A program made the translations under genes and the position numbers. The notes beneath the pieces are model-generated. The model did not search any database, had not been told where the DNA came from, and worked only from the letters and a program-made list of their open reading frames with translations. From contig NZ_JAGSSY010000002.1 in the NCBI RefSeq assembly GCF_018145655.1, positions 392,852 to 456,851 of the forward strand: a DNA stretch of 64,000 nt, in the 5' to 3' direction. Below are positions 45,877-56,318 of the stretch, piece by piece. This stretch comes from Campylobacter anatolicus (GTDB lineage Bacteria; Campylobacterota; Campylobacteria; Campylobacterales; Campylobacteraceae). How positions within the stretch are numbered: position 1 is the first letter of the stretch; the number at the start of each line of letters is the position of its first letter.

Positions 45877-46280
45877 ATGAAAAAGTTAGCTTTAGTTGTA
45901 TTGCTATTATCGTTTGCAATGTCTGTATTTGGTATAGATTGATATTATGCTAGTGATGGTTGTACTAAAGTTTATCCGTATGGAGAAGACAGAAGTGAGT
46001 GTGATACAAAAAGAGATATTTACAAAGAAGCTGCAAAGAGATTGATTTGTAAATTTAAAAAACTTGCTAGTTTTGATTACATTATCAAAAGGATTTAAAA
46101 TGTTGCTTTTGGTAGGGAGTGCATTCCATTTTCTTTGCGTGATATTTATGACGCCTTAGAGAGTGCGAAAGGCAGGATATAAAACAAAAAGTAGACAAAA
46201 AGAAACATTTTAATGAGAAGCCTATCCAAGAGATAGAAATTTCTCAAAAAAGTACAGAAAAGATTAATGTATTAGTCTAG
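45877..46280 (+). pseudogene. Decayed gene for a secreted Cys-containing protein
   Basis: ATG 45877 starts a good signal peptide (KKLALVVLLLSFAMSVFG) but TGA at 45940 stops it after 21 codons. The same frame resumes with a plausible mature sequence (DGCTKVYPYGEDRSECD) to TAA 46096, again (FGRECIPFSLRDIYDALESA) to TAA 46180, then a shift of frame continues (KKKHFNEKPIQEIEISQ) to TAG 46278. Two in-frame stops plus a frameshift show a gene lost recently enough to be readable. Original function unknown. Confidence 0.7.
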
Positions 46281-46282
46281 TT

Positions 46283-46313
46283 AAATTTGGCGTTTGTTTA
46301 AAACGCCAAATTT
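46283..46313 (-). terminator. Terminator of the sat operon
   Basis: Thirteen-base perfect arms AAATTTGGCGTTT/AAACGCCAAATTT with a 5-base loop, just past the sat stop on the minus strand; it would also serve the decayed gene on the other strand. Confidence 0.8.
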
Positions 46314-46316
46314 ACT

Positions 46317-47498
46317 TTATGTCAATGATGATGTTTGATACAACTTCATAAGCTCAACGTAAAAGTCGCGATCTGTGTGACTTTCAAGCAGTCCAGAGTT
46401 TGGAAATAGATCATCACATAGCTTTTGTAGCCCTTCAAAACGCTTTGGATATAGTTCACTTAGCACTATCGCCGATATATCAGGTCGCACCAGTATAGCT
46501 GGTGGCATAATGCCTTTAAAAAATAGCTCTTTTATCGTGGCTGGATGGTATTTGATATGATGATGTTGTCCGTGTGGGCATGTTTTTGTGCTAACAAGAG
46601 TCTTGCACTCATTACAATATACAAGCTCAGGCAGCACAACTATATCCATATTTAAGTCATTTTTATAGCGGTCTAGTATTGTGTGAGCTTGATTACTATC
46701 AAAAAACATACCAATACCTGAGTGGTTTTGTCCTATAACAAGCTTATCTGCACCGATAGAGTGAGCTGTTATACACTCAAGAGTTGGGTTTGTATGTGAG
46801 TTAAAAAGCGTCGTGTTTTCAAGAGGAAATACAAAAACTCTATTTGATGGTAGATAATTTTGAGTAAAATAATCAAGCACACGCTTTCTTAGTGCATAAT
46901 CAATATGCCTCTCATCAAGCGTCCTAATGAGAAATATAATCACAAGATCGGTTTTATCTATTGTCATTCGCACGAGTCGTTCGTGTGCCCTATTAAATGG
47001 ATCTGCAGTGATAAATACCGCCGTTATGCGTCTAGCTTTCATATCTTGTATAGCTTTATGTAGTCGCTGCTTCGTCTCCTTCATATTTTCATTATAAATT
47101 TCAAAATCCCCACTGATGGAGTATTCTCCTAGCCTTAGTTGCTTACCTTTGGCTGATTCATTTGCTAAAAATATATTATTTTTACGCGTTTGAGCATCAA
47201 GCCTAAAAGTATCTTTGACCCTTATCTCGCCGACTACGCGATCTTTTAATACAATATCAACTATATCGCCATTTTTTAGAGTTTTTATTAATTGCTGATT
47301 TATATCGCCAAATGGAGCAAAACCAAATGAATAAGGCATTGGTTCACCATCAAAGTAGCCACTCTCATTGACGCTTTTTATCTGATCGTAGTCCATAAAT
47401 GAGTTAAAATTTGATAATAGTTGATTTTTTATCAGTTCAAGTGTGCCATAAGCCTCTTTATTTATAAAAATTTGTTTATTTTTTCTTAATGATGTCAT
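46317..47498 (-). CDS. Sulfate adenylyltransferase-like protein
   Basis: Resembles homodimeric ATP sulfurylase (sulfate + ATP to adenylyl sulfate): PUA-like N-terminal part, nucleotidyltransferase core (about 150-340), GADKLVIGQNHSG loop, and the Cys/His cluster CNECKTLVSTKTCPHGQHHH. The catalytic HxxH appears as NRAH (residues 169-172), so the first His is Asn, which may alter or abolish activity. 393 aa. No other sulfate-assimilation gene is nearby. The 22-base overlap with the regulator gene and the location match C. jejuni. Confidence 0.82.
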   Translation of the reverse strand: MTSLRKNKQIFINKEAYGTLELIKNQLLSNFNSFMDYDQIKSVNESGYFDGEPMPYSFGFAPFGDINQQLIKTLKNGDIVDIVLKDRVVGEIRVKDTFRLDAQTRKNNIFLANESAKGKQLRLGEYSISGDFEIYNENMKETKQRLHKAIQDMKARRITAVFITADPFNRAHERLVRMTIDKTDLVIIFLIRTLDERHIDYALRKRVLDYFTQNYLPSNRVFVFPLENTTLFNSHTNPTLECITAHSIGADKLVIGQNHSGIGMFFDSNQAHTILDRYKNDLNMDIVVLPELVYCNECKTLVSTKTCPHGQHHHIKYHPATIKELFFKGIMPPAILVRPDISAIVLSELYPKRFEGLQKLCDDLFPNSGLLESHTDRDFYVELMKLYQTSSLT

Positions 47499-48369
47499 AT
47501 TTTTTTCTCTTTTCCCAAAGTGATTTGCGTGAAATTCCGAGTTTCTTAGATAGCTCCGTATCAGGGAATCTATCTTGGTAATTGCTTATTACATATTTTA
47601 TATAATTATCAATCGTTACGATCTCATCTATGCTAAAAAGTTGATCATTATTTGCTATCTCAAGTGTCTCAAATGGGGCACTTTGCTCGAGGTCGGTTGT
47701 GGAGATAATCACTTTTTTCTTATAAACGGCGACTAAAATTCTATCACGCTCATCTTGTTTTAAAAGCTGAAAATTCGTGATATAGATATGTTCTTGAGCA
47801 TTTTGTTTTATCGCTTTTTCTACATCGTTAAAGCTTGTGGCTGGAGTAAATATAAATAGATTTTTTGTCATTTGCATAAATGTATAGACAAATTTATCAG
47901 CGTAGTTTATCTTTGGTGTTTTTATAAGCAACGGTAGCTTTATTTTTTTAGGATCAAATTCATTTATTTTAAAATGTTCAAGACTATATTGTATGTAGTT
48001 TTCATAGTTTTTTACTATGGATTTTATACGCCTATGCTCTTCAAAGTGGTTTATCTTTCGCACCAGCTCTTCTATCATAAATGGCTTTTGTATGTAATCA
48101 TCGGCACCAGCTTGTATCGGTTTTAGCACTGTATCGCTGCTAATATAGGCTATTAAAAGTATAATGATACGCTCTTTAAATTTATCAATTATTGGGTAAA
48201 AGTCTTGTCCAGGAAGTGTGGTAGAAAGTAACACAACATCAAAGCTATCATCCTTTCCGATCGCTTCTTTCACGCTTTTTGCAATCTCGCACTCATGACC
48301 TAAATCACCTAGTTTACTAGCCATTGAGCCAGCTAGATATATCTCATTTTCTACAATTAGTATTCTCAT
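47476..48369 (-). CDS. Atypical orphan response regulator (HP1021/Cj1608 type)
   Basis: N-terminal receiver (about 1-120) in which the phospho-accepting Asp is replaced by Ser49 (VVLLSTTLPG), although the conserved Lys (QKPF) remains; middle part of about 130 residues; C-terminal Fis-like helix-turn-helix (ELSKKLGISRKSLWEKRKKY). This fits the epsilonproteobacterial HP1021 and Cj1608 (CemR) regulators, which act without phosphorylation and respond to redox/metabolic state. No cognate kinase nearby. 297 aa; overlaps ispDF by 4 bases. Confidence 0.9.
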   Translation of the reverse strand: MRILIVENEIYLAGSMASKLGDLGHECEIAKSVKEAIGKDDSFDVVLLSTTLPGQDFYPIIDKFKERIIILLIAYISSDTVLKPIQAGADDYIQKPFMIEELVRKINHFEEHRRIKSIVKNYENYIQYSLEHFKINEFDPKKIKLPLLIKTPKINYADKFVYTFMQMTKNLFIFTPATSFNDVEKAIKQNAQEHIYITNFQLLKQDERDRILVAVYKKKVIISTTDLEQSAPFETLEIANNDQLFSIDEIVTIDNYIKYVISNYQDRFPDTELSKKLGISRKSLWEKRKKYDIIKKK

Positions 48370-49481
48370 TTTTTAGTCCAGTCATAATATTTTAAATTTA
48401 CACTTGCGACTACGGCTATGCCTTCGCCACGTCCGATAAAGCCTAGCTTCTCTGTCGTTGTCGCCTTAACATTTATGCGATTTGGTGCTATTTGCAGAGC
48501 ATTTGCGATATTTAGCTCCATTTTTCTTTTAAATTTAGAGATTTTTGGGCGTTCTGCCATTATCGTGATATCAGCATTTACTAGTTCATATCCAACGCTT
48601 AAGATTTTATCATATGCCATTTTTAGTAAAAAAATTGAGCTAATATCTTTAAATTTATTATCCGTGTCAGGGAAAAGCTCGCCTATATCACCAAGTCCAG
48701 CTGCACCCAACATAGCATCTGTGAGTGCGTGTAGAGCGACATCTCCATCGCTATGAGCTTTAAGCCCGAGTTCAAATTCTATCTTTTCTCCACACAGCCA
48801 TAATGGTCGCCCTGTTTTAAATTGGTGTACATCAAAGCCAGTGCCTACAAACTGCTCAGTGCTTGGTGGCATTAATGGGACTTTGGTAAGGTCATTTTTA
48901 GTTGTTATCTTATGTGCTAGTTCATCGCCTTGAACATACCATACGCTACCGCCAACAGCCTTTATCGCCGAGCTATCGTCGGTGTAGGTAATTTCAGTTT
49001 GCAATGCTTTTTTCAGTAAATTTGTGCGTGAGAGTTGTGGAGTTTGTATGAGTTTGACTCGCTCACGATCAATTTGCTCATCGCCCAAATAGGCGGTGTC
49101 TGCTATTTTTAGAGCTGGGACAACGCAGTCAGCTTGTTTTGAGCCGTCTATTATCTTTAAAAATAGCTCACGAGTGATACACGGACGAGCTATGTCACTA
49201 ACTAAAACAAACTCACTACTTAAAACAGCAAGTGCGTTTTTTAGACTCTCCTGGCGTGTCTCGCCACCTTGGATAAATTTATAATCAGGGGCAAACCTAG
49301 CCATATATTCGCACTCTTTACTAACTACTATAATATCTTTAAACGTGTAAAATTCACTCAAATTTTTTGTAGCCCTTAACCAAAGTGGATCATCGCCGAT
49401 ACGAAGCCACTGCTTTTTTACAGGTAGCTCAAAACGGCTAGAACTACCAGCTCCGAGCATTATCAAAGAGATATCAAGCAA
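48366..49481 (-). CDS. ispDF: Bifunctional IspD/IspF (MEP pathway)
   Basis: Fused 2-C-methyl-D-erythritol 4-phosphate cytidylyltransferase (about 1-205) and 2,4-cyclodiphosphate synthase (about 210-371), a fusion usual in Campylobacter. IspD part: LGAGSSSRF and DIARPCI; IspF part: GTGFDVHQF zinc site, LKAHSDGDVALHALTDA, KATTTEKLGFIGRGEG. Start is TTG at 49481: an AAAGGA lies 6 bases upstream and an in-frame TGA two codons before rules out a longer version. Confidence 0.95.
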   Translation of the reverse strand: MLDISLIMLGAGSSSRFELPVKKQWLRIGDDPLWLRATKNLSEFYTFKDIIVVSKECEYMARFAPDYKFIQGGETRQESLKNALAVLSSEFVLVSDIARPCITRELFLKIIDGSKQADCVVPALKIADTAYLGDEQIDRERVKLIQTPQLSRTNLLKKALQTEITYTDDSSAIKAVGGSVWYVQGDELAHKITTKNDLTKVPLMPPSTEQFVGTGFDVHQFKTGRPLWLCGEKIEFELGLKAHSDGDVALHALTDAMLGAAGLGDIGELFPDTDNKFKDISSIFLLKMAYDKILSVGYELVNADITIMAERPKISKFKRKMELNIANALQIAPNRINVKATTTEKLGFIGRGEGIAVVASVNLKYYDWTKK

Positions 49482-49728
49482 AACTCATCCTTTCAGACTG
49501 ATAATAAATTTGTGTAGTTTTATACATTTTTTGTATAATAACTTTAAAGATTTAAATTTAAAATCTAAATTTTTATATTATAATTTTGTAAAAATGTTAC
49601 GATATTATACACTTTTAAAACTTGCATTTTACTTGTTTATAAAACTTTTTGCAAATTTAAAAATTTGCATTTCAAATCTCCTTTAAAGCATAAAAGAAGT
49701 TAATTTGTAGTAAAATTGTCCGATTTAA

Positions 49729-51069
<1,341 letters not shown>

Positions 51070-51244
51070 AATTTTTTATTGTTACAAACACTTATGGTTT
51101 TATGTAGTGAAGTAAAATATGTATAAATGGCGTTATTGTCGGTGATTTTTAGCGAGTTAAAGATGATAAAGATCATACTATACGTTCGGTATTTTGCGAA
51201 GCTTTTGTCAAAATATTTGGAATTTAAAAATTTAAAGGAGAAAA

Positions 51245-52345
51245 ATGTTAAGTAAAGATCAAGTGTTAGAGCGTCTAAAAGGTGTTATCTATCCTGGATT
51301 TGAAAAGGATATCGTGAGCTTTGGCTTTGTTAAAAAAATTGAAGTTGATGACAAGATAAAAATAGATGTTGAGATAGTTAGTTCAAATCCCGATGTGGCA
51401 AATGAGCTAAAAGTGGATATCTCGCGAGTTTTGGGTGGCGTGGAGGCTGATATAAATATCATTCAGCCAAAAATGCCAAAAGAAAGTTCAAATTCACAAA
51501 GTGGTAAAAATATAGCACCGCAGATTAAAAATTTTGTTATGGTTAGCTCGGGCAAAGGCGGTGTTGGTAAAAGCACAACTACACTAAATTTAGCCATCTC
51601 TATGGCAAAGCTAGGTAAAAAAGTTGGTATCTTGGATGCTGACATATATGGGCCAAATATCCCAAGAATGCTTGGCGAGATAAATACTCAGCCACAAGTT
51701 ATAGGCAACAAACTTCGCCCTATCACTACTCACGGCATAGAGATGATGAGTATGGGTGTGCTTATGGAAGAGGGCACAAGCCTTATTTGGCGTGGCTCAA
51801 TGATAATGAAAGCGATAGAGCAACTCTTAAAAGATGTGCTTTGGAGTGAGCTTGATGTGCTATTTTTAGATATGCCCCCTGGTACTGGTGATGCACAGCT
51901 TACATTAGCTCAAAGTGTGCCAGTAACCGCTGGTGTATGCGTGACAACCCCACAAGTAGTCGCACTTGATGATAGTAAGCGTGGTCTTGATATGTTTGAG
52001 AAGCTCCATATTCCTATCGCTGGTATCGTTGAGAATATGAGTGGCTTTATTTGCCCTGATAATGGCAAGGAGTATGATATATTTGGCAAAGGCACAACAG
52101 AAGAGCTTGCAAAATTTTATAAGACTAAAATTTTAGCCGAAATTCCTATTGAACCTGCCGTTAGGATAGGCGGTGATAGCGGTAAACCAGTGAGTTTTTA
52201 TGAGCCAAATAGTGTAACTGCAAAACGTTACGAGACTGCTGCTCGTGAGCTTTGGGAGGCTATAGAGGCTATAAATAATGATGGCGGTGCGGATAATTCA
52301 AGCATTCAGCCTATTATGGATGGCAAATCCGCGTGTAGCAAATAA
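51245..52345 (+). CDS. Mrp/ApbC-family Fe-S cluster carrier ATPase
   Basis: P-loop ATPase that carries Fe-S clusters. N-terminal DUF59-like (MIP18) domain (about 1-90), then a deviant Walker A SSGKGGVGKST, DADIYGPNIPRML and LDMPPGTGDAQLT. In the C-terminal region, ENMSGFICPDNGKEY contains only one Cys where the canonical CxxC would be, so cluster binding may differ. 366 aa. GGAG ribosome-binding site; upstream of dapD as in C. jejuni but separated by 1.7 kb of decayed sequence. Confidence 0.93.
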   Translation: MLSKDQVLERLKGVIYPGFEKDIVSFGFVKKIEVDDKIKIDVEIVSSNPDVANELKVDISRVLGGVEADINIIQPKMPKESSNSQSGKNIAPQIKNFVMVSSGKGGVGKSTTTLNLAISMAKLGKKVGILDADIYGPNIPRMLGEINTQPQVIGNKLRPITTHGIEMMSMGVLMEEGTSLIWRGSMIMKAIEQLLKDVLWSELDVLFLDMPPGTGDAQLTLAQSVPVTAGVCVTTPQVVALDDSKRGLDMFEKLHIPIAGIVENMSGFICPDNGKEYDIFGKGTTEELAKFYKTKILAEIPIEPAVRIGGDSGKPVSFYEPNSVTAKRYETAARELWEAIEAINNDGGADNSSIQPIMDGKSACSK

Positions 52346-52805
52346 TGTAACAAAGATGTAAATTTGCTAGGTTTAAGCAATTTTACATCTCATATAGATT
52401 TATTTTATTTTATTTAATATTTATCGATCTATTTGACAACCTTTAGATGCATACCTTAGTTTTATGGTAGTATCTTGAAGCTATTTAAAGTTTTGTCATA
52501 GGCACTAATCCTCATAACTACTGTTAATAGTAGTAAAATATCAAGTTTGAATATTGTTGAGATAGGCTAAGTTGTTTGATCTTGTCTCATATGACAAGAT
52601 CGCTATTTGTCATTAATTGCTGGTAGTTGGTTAACATTAGGATTGTTAGAGTTTGATAGCGACAAGTCTGTAACACTTTTAAATCCTAGCTATTTTAAAT
52701 AAAATGTCGATAGTTAATAGGTTCGGAAGCAAAAGTTATAGCAATGTTTAAAATAGTGTGCTTGGTAGTATTTTCAAATTTGAAAGTTTAATCAAAGATC
52801 ATAAA
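52346..52805. other. Gene-free AT-rich stretch after mrp
   Basis: 460 bases with no ORF of credible length, tRNA or clear repeat on either strand. Together with the two broken genes that follow, it makes a 1.7-kb decayed region between mrp and dapD. Confidence 0.5.
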
Positions 52806-53055
52806 ATGACTGGACATTTCTGGAATACTCGCTTACCGATGTTTGCTAATTCTGATAAAGAAGATATGAGTAAAATGGTTTATCAACAAGATAGAAAACT
52901 TAAATATAGATAATACTTTAGCTATTAAAGTTATATCTGATCTAATTTATTGTAAAAATAATTTTAAGTCTACTGATATGCGAGCATATCTAGATAATCA
53001 AGAGAATGTAATTGCTGTAGATAATAAGAGACTTATTAAATTGTCTAAAAGGTAA
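52806..53055 (+). pseudogene. Frameshifted gene remnant A
   Basis: ATG 52806 gives 35 codons (starting MTGHFWNTRLPMFANSDKE) to TAA 52911. Moving one base forward near 52900 continues a credible protein (NIDNTLAIKVISDLIY ... RAYLDNQENVIAVDNK) to TAA 53053. The join is typical of a single-base frameshift in a once-coding gene. No strong ribosome-binding site. Family unknown. Confidence 0.5.
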
Positions 53056-53115
53056 ACAAATATTAAATTTTGTCGATATATTTTAAAAGTCTTTTAAAAG
53101 GATTTATAATCATAG

Positions 53116-53548
53116 GATATCTTATCATTCCTCAACCCCTACACAATCTTCTCAGCCCAAAGCAGATATCAAAAGCTAACCAACTCAGACACTAAAAATT
53201 TCTTTGATACTTATGCTAATAAATATGGCTGGATAGATCTAAGAGACAATAATATATTTAACAAAGATAGCGGATTTAATAACTTTGCTTATGAAAAGAT
53301 TGGTTTTGATGATAAATTAAAGCTTAGTGAGTTTAATCCTTGAAGCTAAGAGTATGAATGATGAAGAGTTAAATGAGCTTGATTTTAAAACTATTGCTAT
53401 TAAACAATATGATAAATTTGTAAGTTTAAAAGAGCTTGGAGCAACATCGATAAGTAAGATAGTTAAAAACAATGATATAAAATTTTTAATACATCTCTGT
53501 TTTTCCAACTTCCTTATTTTTTATTTATCTGTCTTTTTTATAATCTAG
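53116..53548 (+). pseudogene. Frameshifted gene remnant B (calcium-binding-like)
   Basis: An open frame from 53116 without a start codon reads protein-like (for example NKYGWIDLRDNNIFNK) to TGA 53341; shifting frame there continues (LEAKSMNDEELNELDF, VSLKELGATSISKI) to 53548. The GWID..D..IF ... LKELG layout recalls a domain seen beside RTX/VCBS-type calcium-binding proteins, which would be notable next to a genome encoding a type I exporter, but the match is by eye. The 510 bases from here to dapD hold nothing I can support. Confidence 0.5.
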
Positions 53549-54058
53549 CTATTCGATTCCATTGTTATGCCGGATTATTTGGTTTTTATTGCTATTTAAT
53601 AGTATATTTTGTATTTAGTTTCTGTTTTGATAAAGACTTATGAGGAGGAGAATTTTTGTATATTTTAGCATATCTTGAAGCTTTAATTTTGCTTAAATGC
53701 TTTGATAAACTAGATATTTAACGATAAAGCTTCATTGTTGATGATTTAAAACTCAATGTTTACATTATTGATTAATAACTAGGTTATTCGTCTTGCACTA
53801 TTTTACTTATCCACCTTTTTTTCTGTCAAGACACTTTATTTGTAGTATTTATTAAATTCTTAAATATTTACAAAGGATTTTATTTTGCTATTTGTCTAAA
53901 ATTTGAATATACTTTTTAAATTTTTACTGATTAAATCATTTAAATTAACTTCAAAGAATCTGCGTAATTATAGGTTTAAATTTATCACAAATATAAAATC
54001 TAAAATGATATTTTAAACAATATTTTGCTACACTTTAGAAAAATTTATAAGGATAAAT

Positions 54059-55258
54059 ATGTCAAAAATAGATATAAATTCAGTCGATCAGTTTAAGGAA
54101 TTTTGTGAAAATTTAAGAGTAAAAGATGGCTATCGCGATCCTGTTGCATTTGGTGTAGCAAGAATAGATCGTGGTCAGATAAATATGAGTAAAACATTAC
54201 AGACAAGTTATGCTGTTGTAAATTTCAAAGAGAGCTTTCTCTCGGCTGCTGCACTTGTTTGGGCATTAGAGCAAGATGGTGTGATGGTTGATTTTAGTGG
54301 CAGTGAGTTCGTGGCTAATTTTTCGCAAAATGCTGTAAATAAGGCATTAGAACTATTTAATGTGTTTATAAATGATCTTGAAAAGCATAAAAACGTGCAA
54401 GTGCTAAAGGCAGTTAAAGAGGCTTTTGAGAGTAAAGTAGCAAAAGATGGCGATTTTAAAGTTGTATTTATGTTTGATGACGCAAAACCACAAAGCGTTG
54501 AGATTGTGTATCTTAAGCTCTACTTGTTAAGTCTGCAAAAAGTACCACTTCGCTCACTCTGCCTTGATGGAGCGTTTGGAGTATTACCAAATGTCGCGTG
54601 GGATGCAAACAATAAGCCAATAGAGCTTGAATGGTTGCGTCAAAATGAGATAAATCTAAAAATGAACGGCTCTTATCCAGCAATCGTTAGCGTAGATAAA
54701 TTTCCACGTTATCTAAGCCACGTAATCCCAAGCGACAATGTCCGCATACTTGATACCGCAAAGGTCAGAATGGGTGCTTCTATCGCTCATGGTACGACTG
54801 TAATGCCCGGTGCGAGTTATGTAAATTTCAATGCTGGCACAACTGGTAGTGTAATGATCGAGGGGCGTGTGAGTAGCTCGGTCGTTGTGGGTGATGGTAG
54901 CGATATAGGTGGTGGTGCATCAATTCTTGGTGTGTTAAGTGGTACAAATGGCAACCCTGTTGGCATCGGTAAAAACTGCCTTCTTGGAGCAAACTCAGTT
55001 ACTGGTATACCGCTTGGCGATAAGTGTATCGTAGATGCCGGTATTGCTATTTTAGAAGGTACAAAGATCTTTATAAGTGATGAAGACCGCACACAACTTG
55101 CAGCGATAAATGCTGGATTTAAATTTGATAAAGAAATTTATAAAGGACTTGAACTAGCCGGACTTAATGGTCTTCATTTTAGGCAAAATAGCCAAAATGG
55201 TCGTATTACCGCAAGTGTATCAAAACGTGCTATAAAGCTAAACGAAGCACTTCATTAA
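54059..55258 (+). CDS. dapD: Tetrahydrodipicolinate N-succinyltransferase
   Basis: Succinylates tetrahydrodipicolinate in lysine/meso-diaminopimelate synthesis. C-terminal left-handed beta-helix with hexapeptide-like repeats (VRMGASIAHGTTVMPGASYVNFNAGT, GVLSGTNGNPVGIGKNCLLGANS). 399 aa, the long epsilonproteobacterial form with an N-terminal domain absent from E. coli DapD (274 aa). ATAAGGATAAAT precedes the ATG. Next to mrp as in C. jejuni. Confidence 0.94.
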   Translation: MSKIDINSVDQFKEFCENLRVKDGYRDPVAFGVARIDRGQINMSKTLQTSYAVVNFKESFLSAAALVWALEQDGVMVDFSGSEFVANFSQNAVNKALELFNVFINDLEKHKNVQVLKAVKEAFESKVAKDGDFKVVFMFDDAKPQSVEIVYLKLYLLSLQKVPLRSLCLDGAFGVLPNVAWDANNKPIELEWLRQNEINLKMNGSYPAIVSVDKFPRYLSHVIPSDNVRILDTAKVRMGASIAHGTTVMPGASYVNFNAGTTGSVMIEGRVSSSVVVGDGSDIGGGASILGVLSGTNGNPVGIGKNCLLGANSVTGIPLGDKCIVDAGIAILEGTKIFISDEDRTQLAAINAGFKFDKEIYKGLELAGLNGLHFRQNSQNGRITASVSKRAIKLNEALH

Positions 55259-55283
55259 GAGTCAAAACTACAGAGAGGATGAT

Positions 55284-55781
55284 ATGAAAAAGGTCGCAAT
55301 ACTTATGTATGATAAGGTGAATTTGCAAAGTTTTGCAAGTATTTATGCGTTTTTACATAGTTTTGATAGAGTAAGTGTTAAGTGCTATGCCTTTAAGCCT
55401 GAGATAACAGATGAGTTTGGGCTGCGACTACATCCTGAAATTCATAGCGAGAGCCTTTATGGTGTTGATTTGCTAGTCGTACCTGATGGCATTGGAGCAT
55501 TAAGTCTACGTTATGATGAGATATTTTTAAGCTGGGTAAAGAGTGGATTTAGTGCGAAAGTTAAAGTAGGGCTTGATCTTGGTTCGCTCGTGCTTGGTGG
55601 AGCTGGTTTTTTAGAAAATCGTAGTGCAGTTGTACGTGGTGGATATAAAAATGCACTTAGTGAATACTGTGAAGTTATCGGCGGTGAATACTGTGAAGAC
55701 TATGGCATATACTCATCAATTGGGCTTACACAGAGCCTAAAAAATAGACTAAATGAGATATTAGAGCAGGGATTGGATTAA
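55284..55781 (+). CDS. DJ-1/PfpI-superfamily protein without the nucleophile
   Basis: 165 aa, a single flavodoxin-like class I glutaminase-type domain. The start VAILMYDKVNLQSFASI and VDLLVVPDGIGA are characteristic. The nucleophile elbow reads GLDLGSLVLGGAGFL, so the expected Cys is Asp98; protease, deglycase or chaperone activity depending on that Cys is unlikely. Ribosome-binding site GAGAGGATGAT; 25 bases after dapD, probably co-transcribed. Function open. Confidence 0.8.
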   Translation: MKKVAILMYDKVNLQSFASIYAFLHSFDRVSVKCYAFKPEITDEFGLRLHPEIHSESLYGVDLLVVPDGIGALSLRYDEIFLSWVKSGFSAKVKVGLDLGSLVLGGAGFLENRSAVVRGGYKNALSEYCEVIGGEYCEDYGIYSSIGLTQSLKNRLNEILEQGLD

Positions 55782-55930
55782 ATTTAATAAAAAATATATT
55801 ACAGAATTTAGTTTATTTTTTGAAATATAACACTACATAATTTAAATATGACAAGAAGTAAATTTAAAATGTTGACTTTGACATACTGTTAAATTTAAAT
55901 GTTTATAAATTAAACCCAATTCTCATAGGC

Positions 55931-56317
55931 TCACTTCACTTTTTTACCATTTTTATTGATATAAACCCACTCATCGCTTTGCCACTTTTTATATTCGCCA
56001 TGGGTTATTTCACTGCATTTTATGGCGACTTTAGCAATACCATTTTCAAACGGATAGGCACATCTGAATTTTGGCTTGATTACTATTTTGTGCGTGCTAG
56101 GCTCAAAGTAGCCTATTAGACCATTTTTGTCCACTATACGCACCAGTCCATCATGCTCGTAGTCATTGCCATTATCGTAGAGAAAAAATTTATATAAAAT
56201 TTTACTGTTTTTATCGACTATTACGGAGTTTGTACTGTTACTTATTATGCCAATTTCAGTTGCGTTTAAACTACAAAATGTTAAGAAAAAAGTGATAAAA
56301 GCTTTAAATTTAAACAT
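55931..56317 (-). CDS. Secreted WG-repeat-like protein
   Basis: Start set at ATG 56317, which follows the upstream gene's TGA after one base and gives a clean signal peptide (FKFKAFITFFLTFCSLNA); a longer frame to 56359 would spoil it. Mature part has WG-type beta repeats (VDKNGLIGYFEPSTHKIVIKPKF, PFENGIAKVAIK, WVYINKNGKKV). 128 aa. Such repeats usually mediate protein binding at the cell surface. Co-translated with the DUF4272 gene. Confidence 0.75.
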   Translation of the reverse strand: MFKFKAFITFFLTFCSLNATEIGIISNSTNSVIVDKNSKILYKFFLYDNGNDYEHDGLVRIVDKNGLIGYFEPSTHKIVIKPKFRCAYPFENGIAKVAIKCSEITHGEYKKWQSDEWVYINKNGKKVK

Positions 56318-56318
56318 T

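Noticed and set aside
53327..53548. Stand-alone 73-aa gene before dapD
   Set aside because: It has no ribosome-binding site and continues, in another frame, the reading frame upstream; better seen as the second part of a broken gene.
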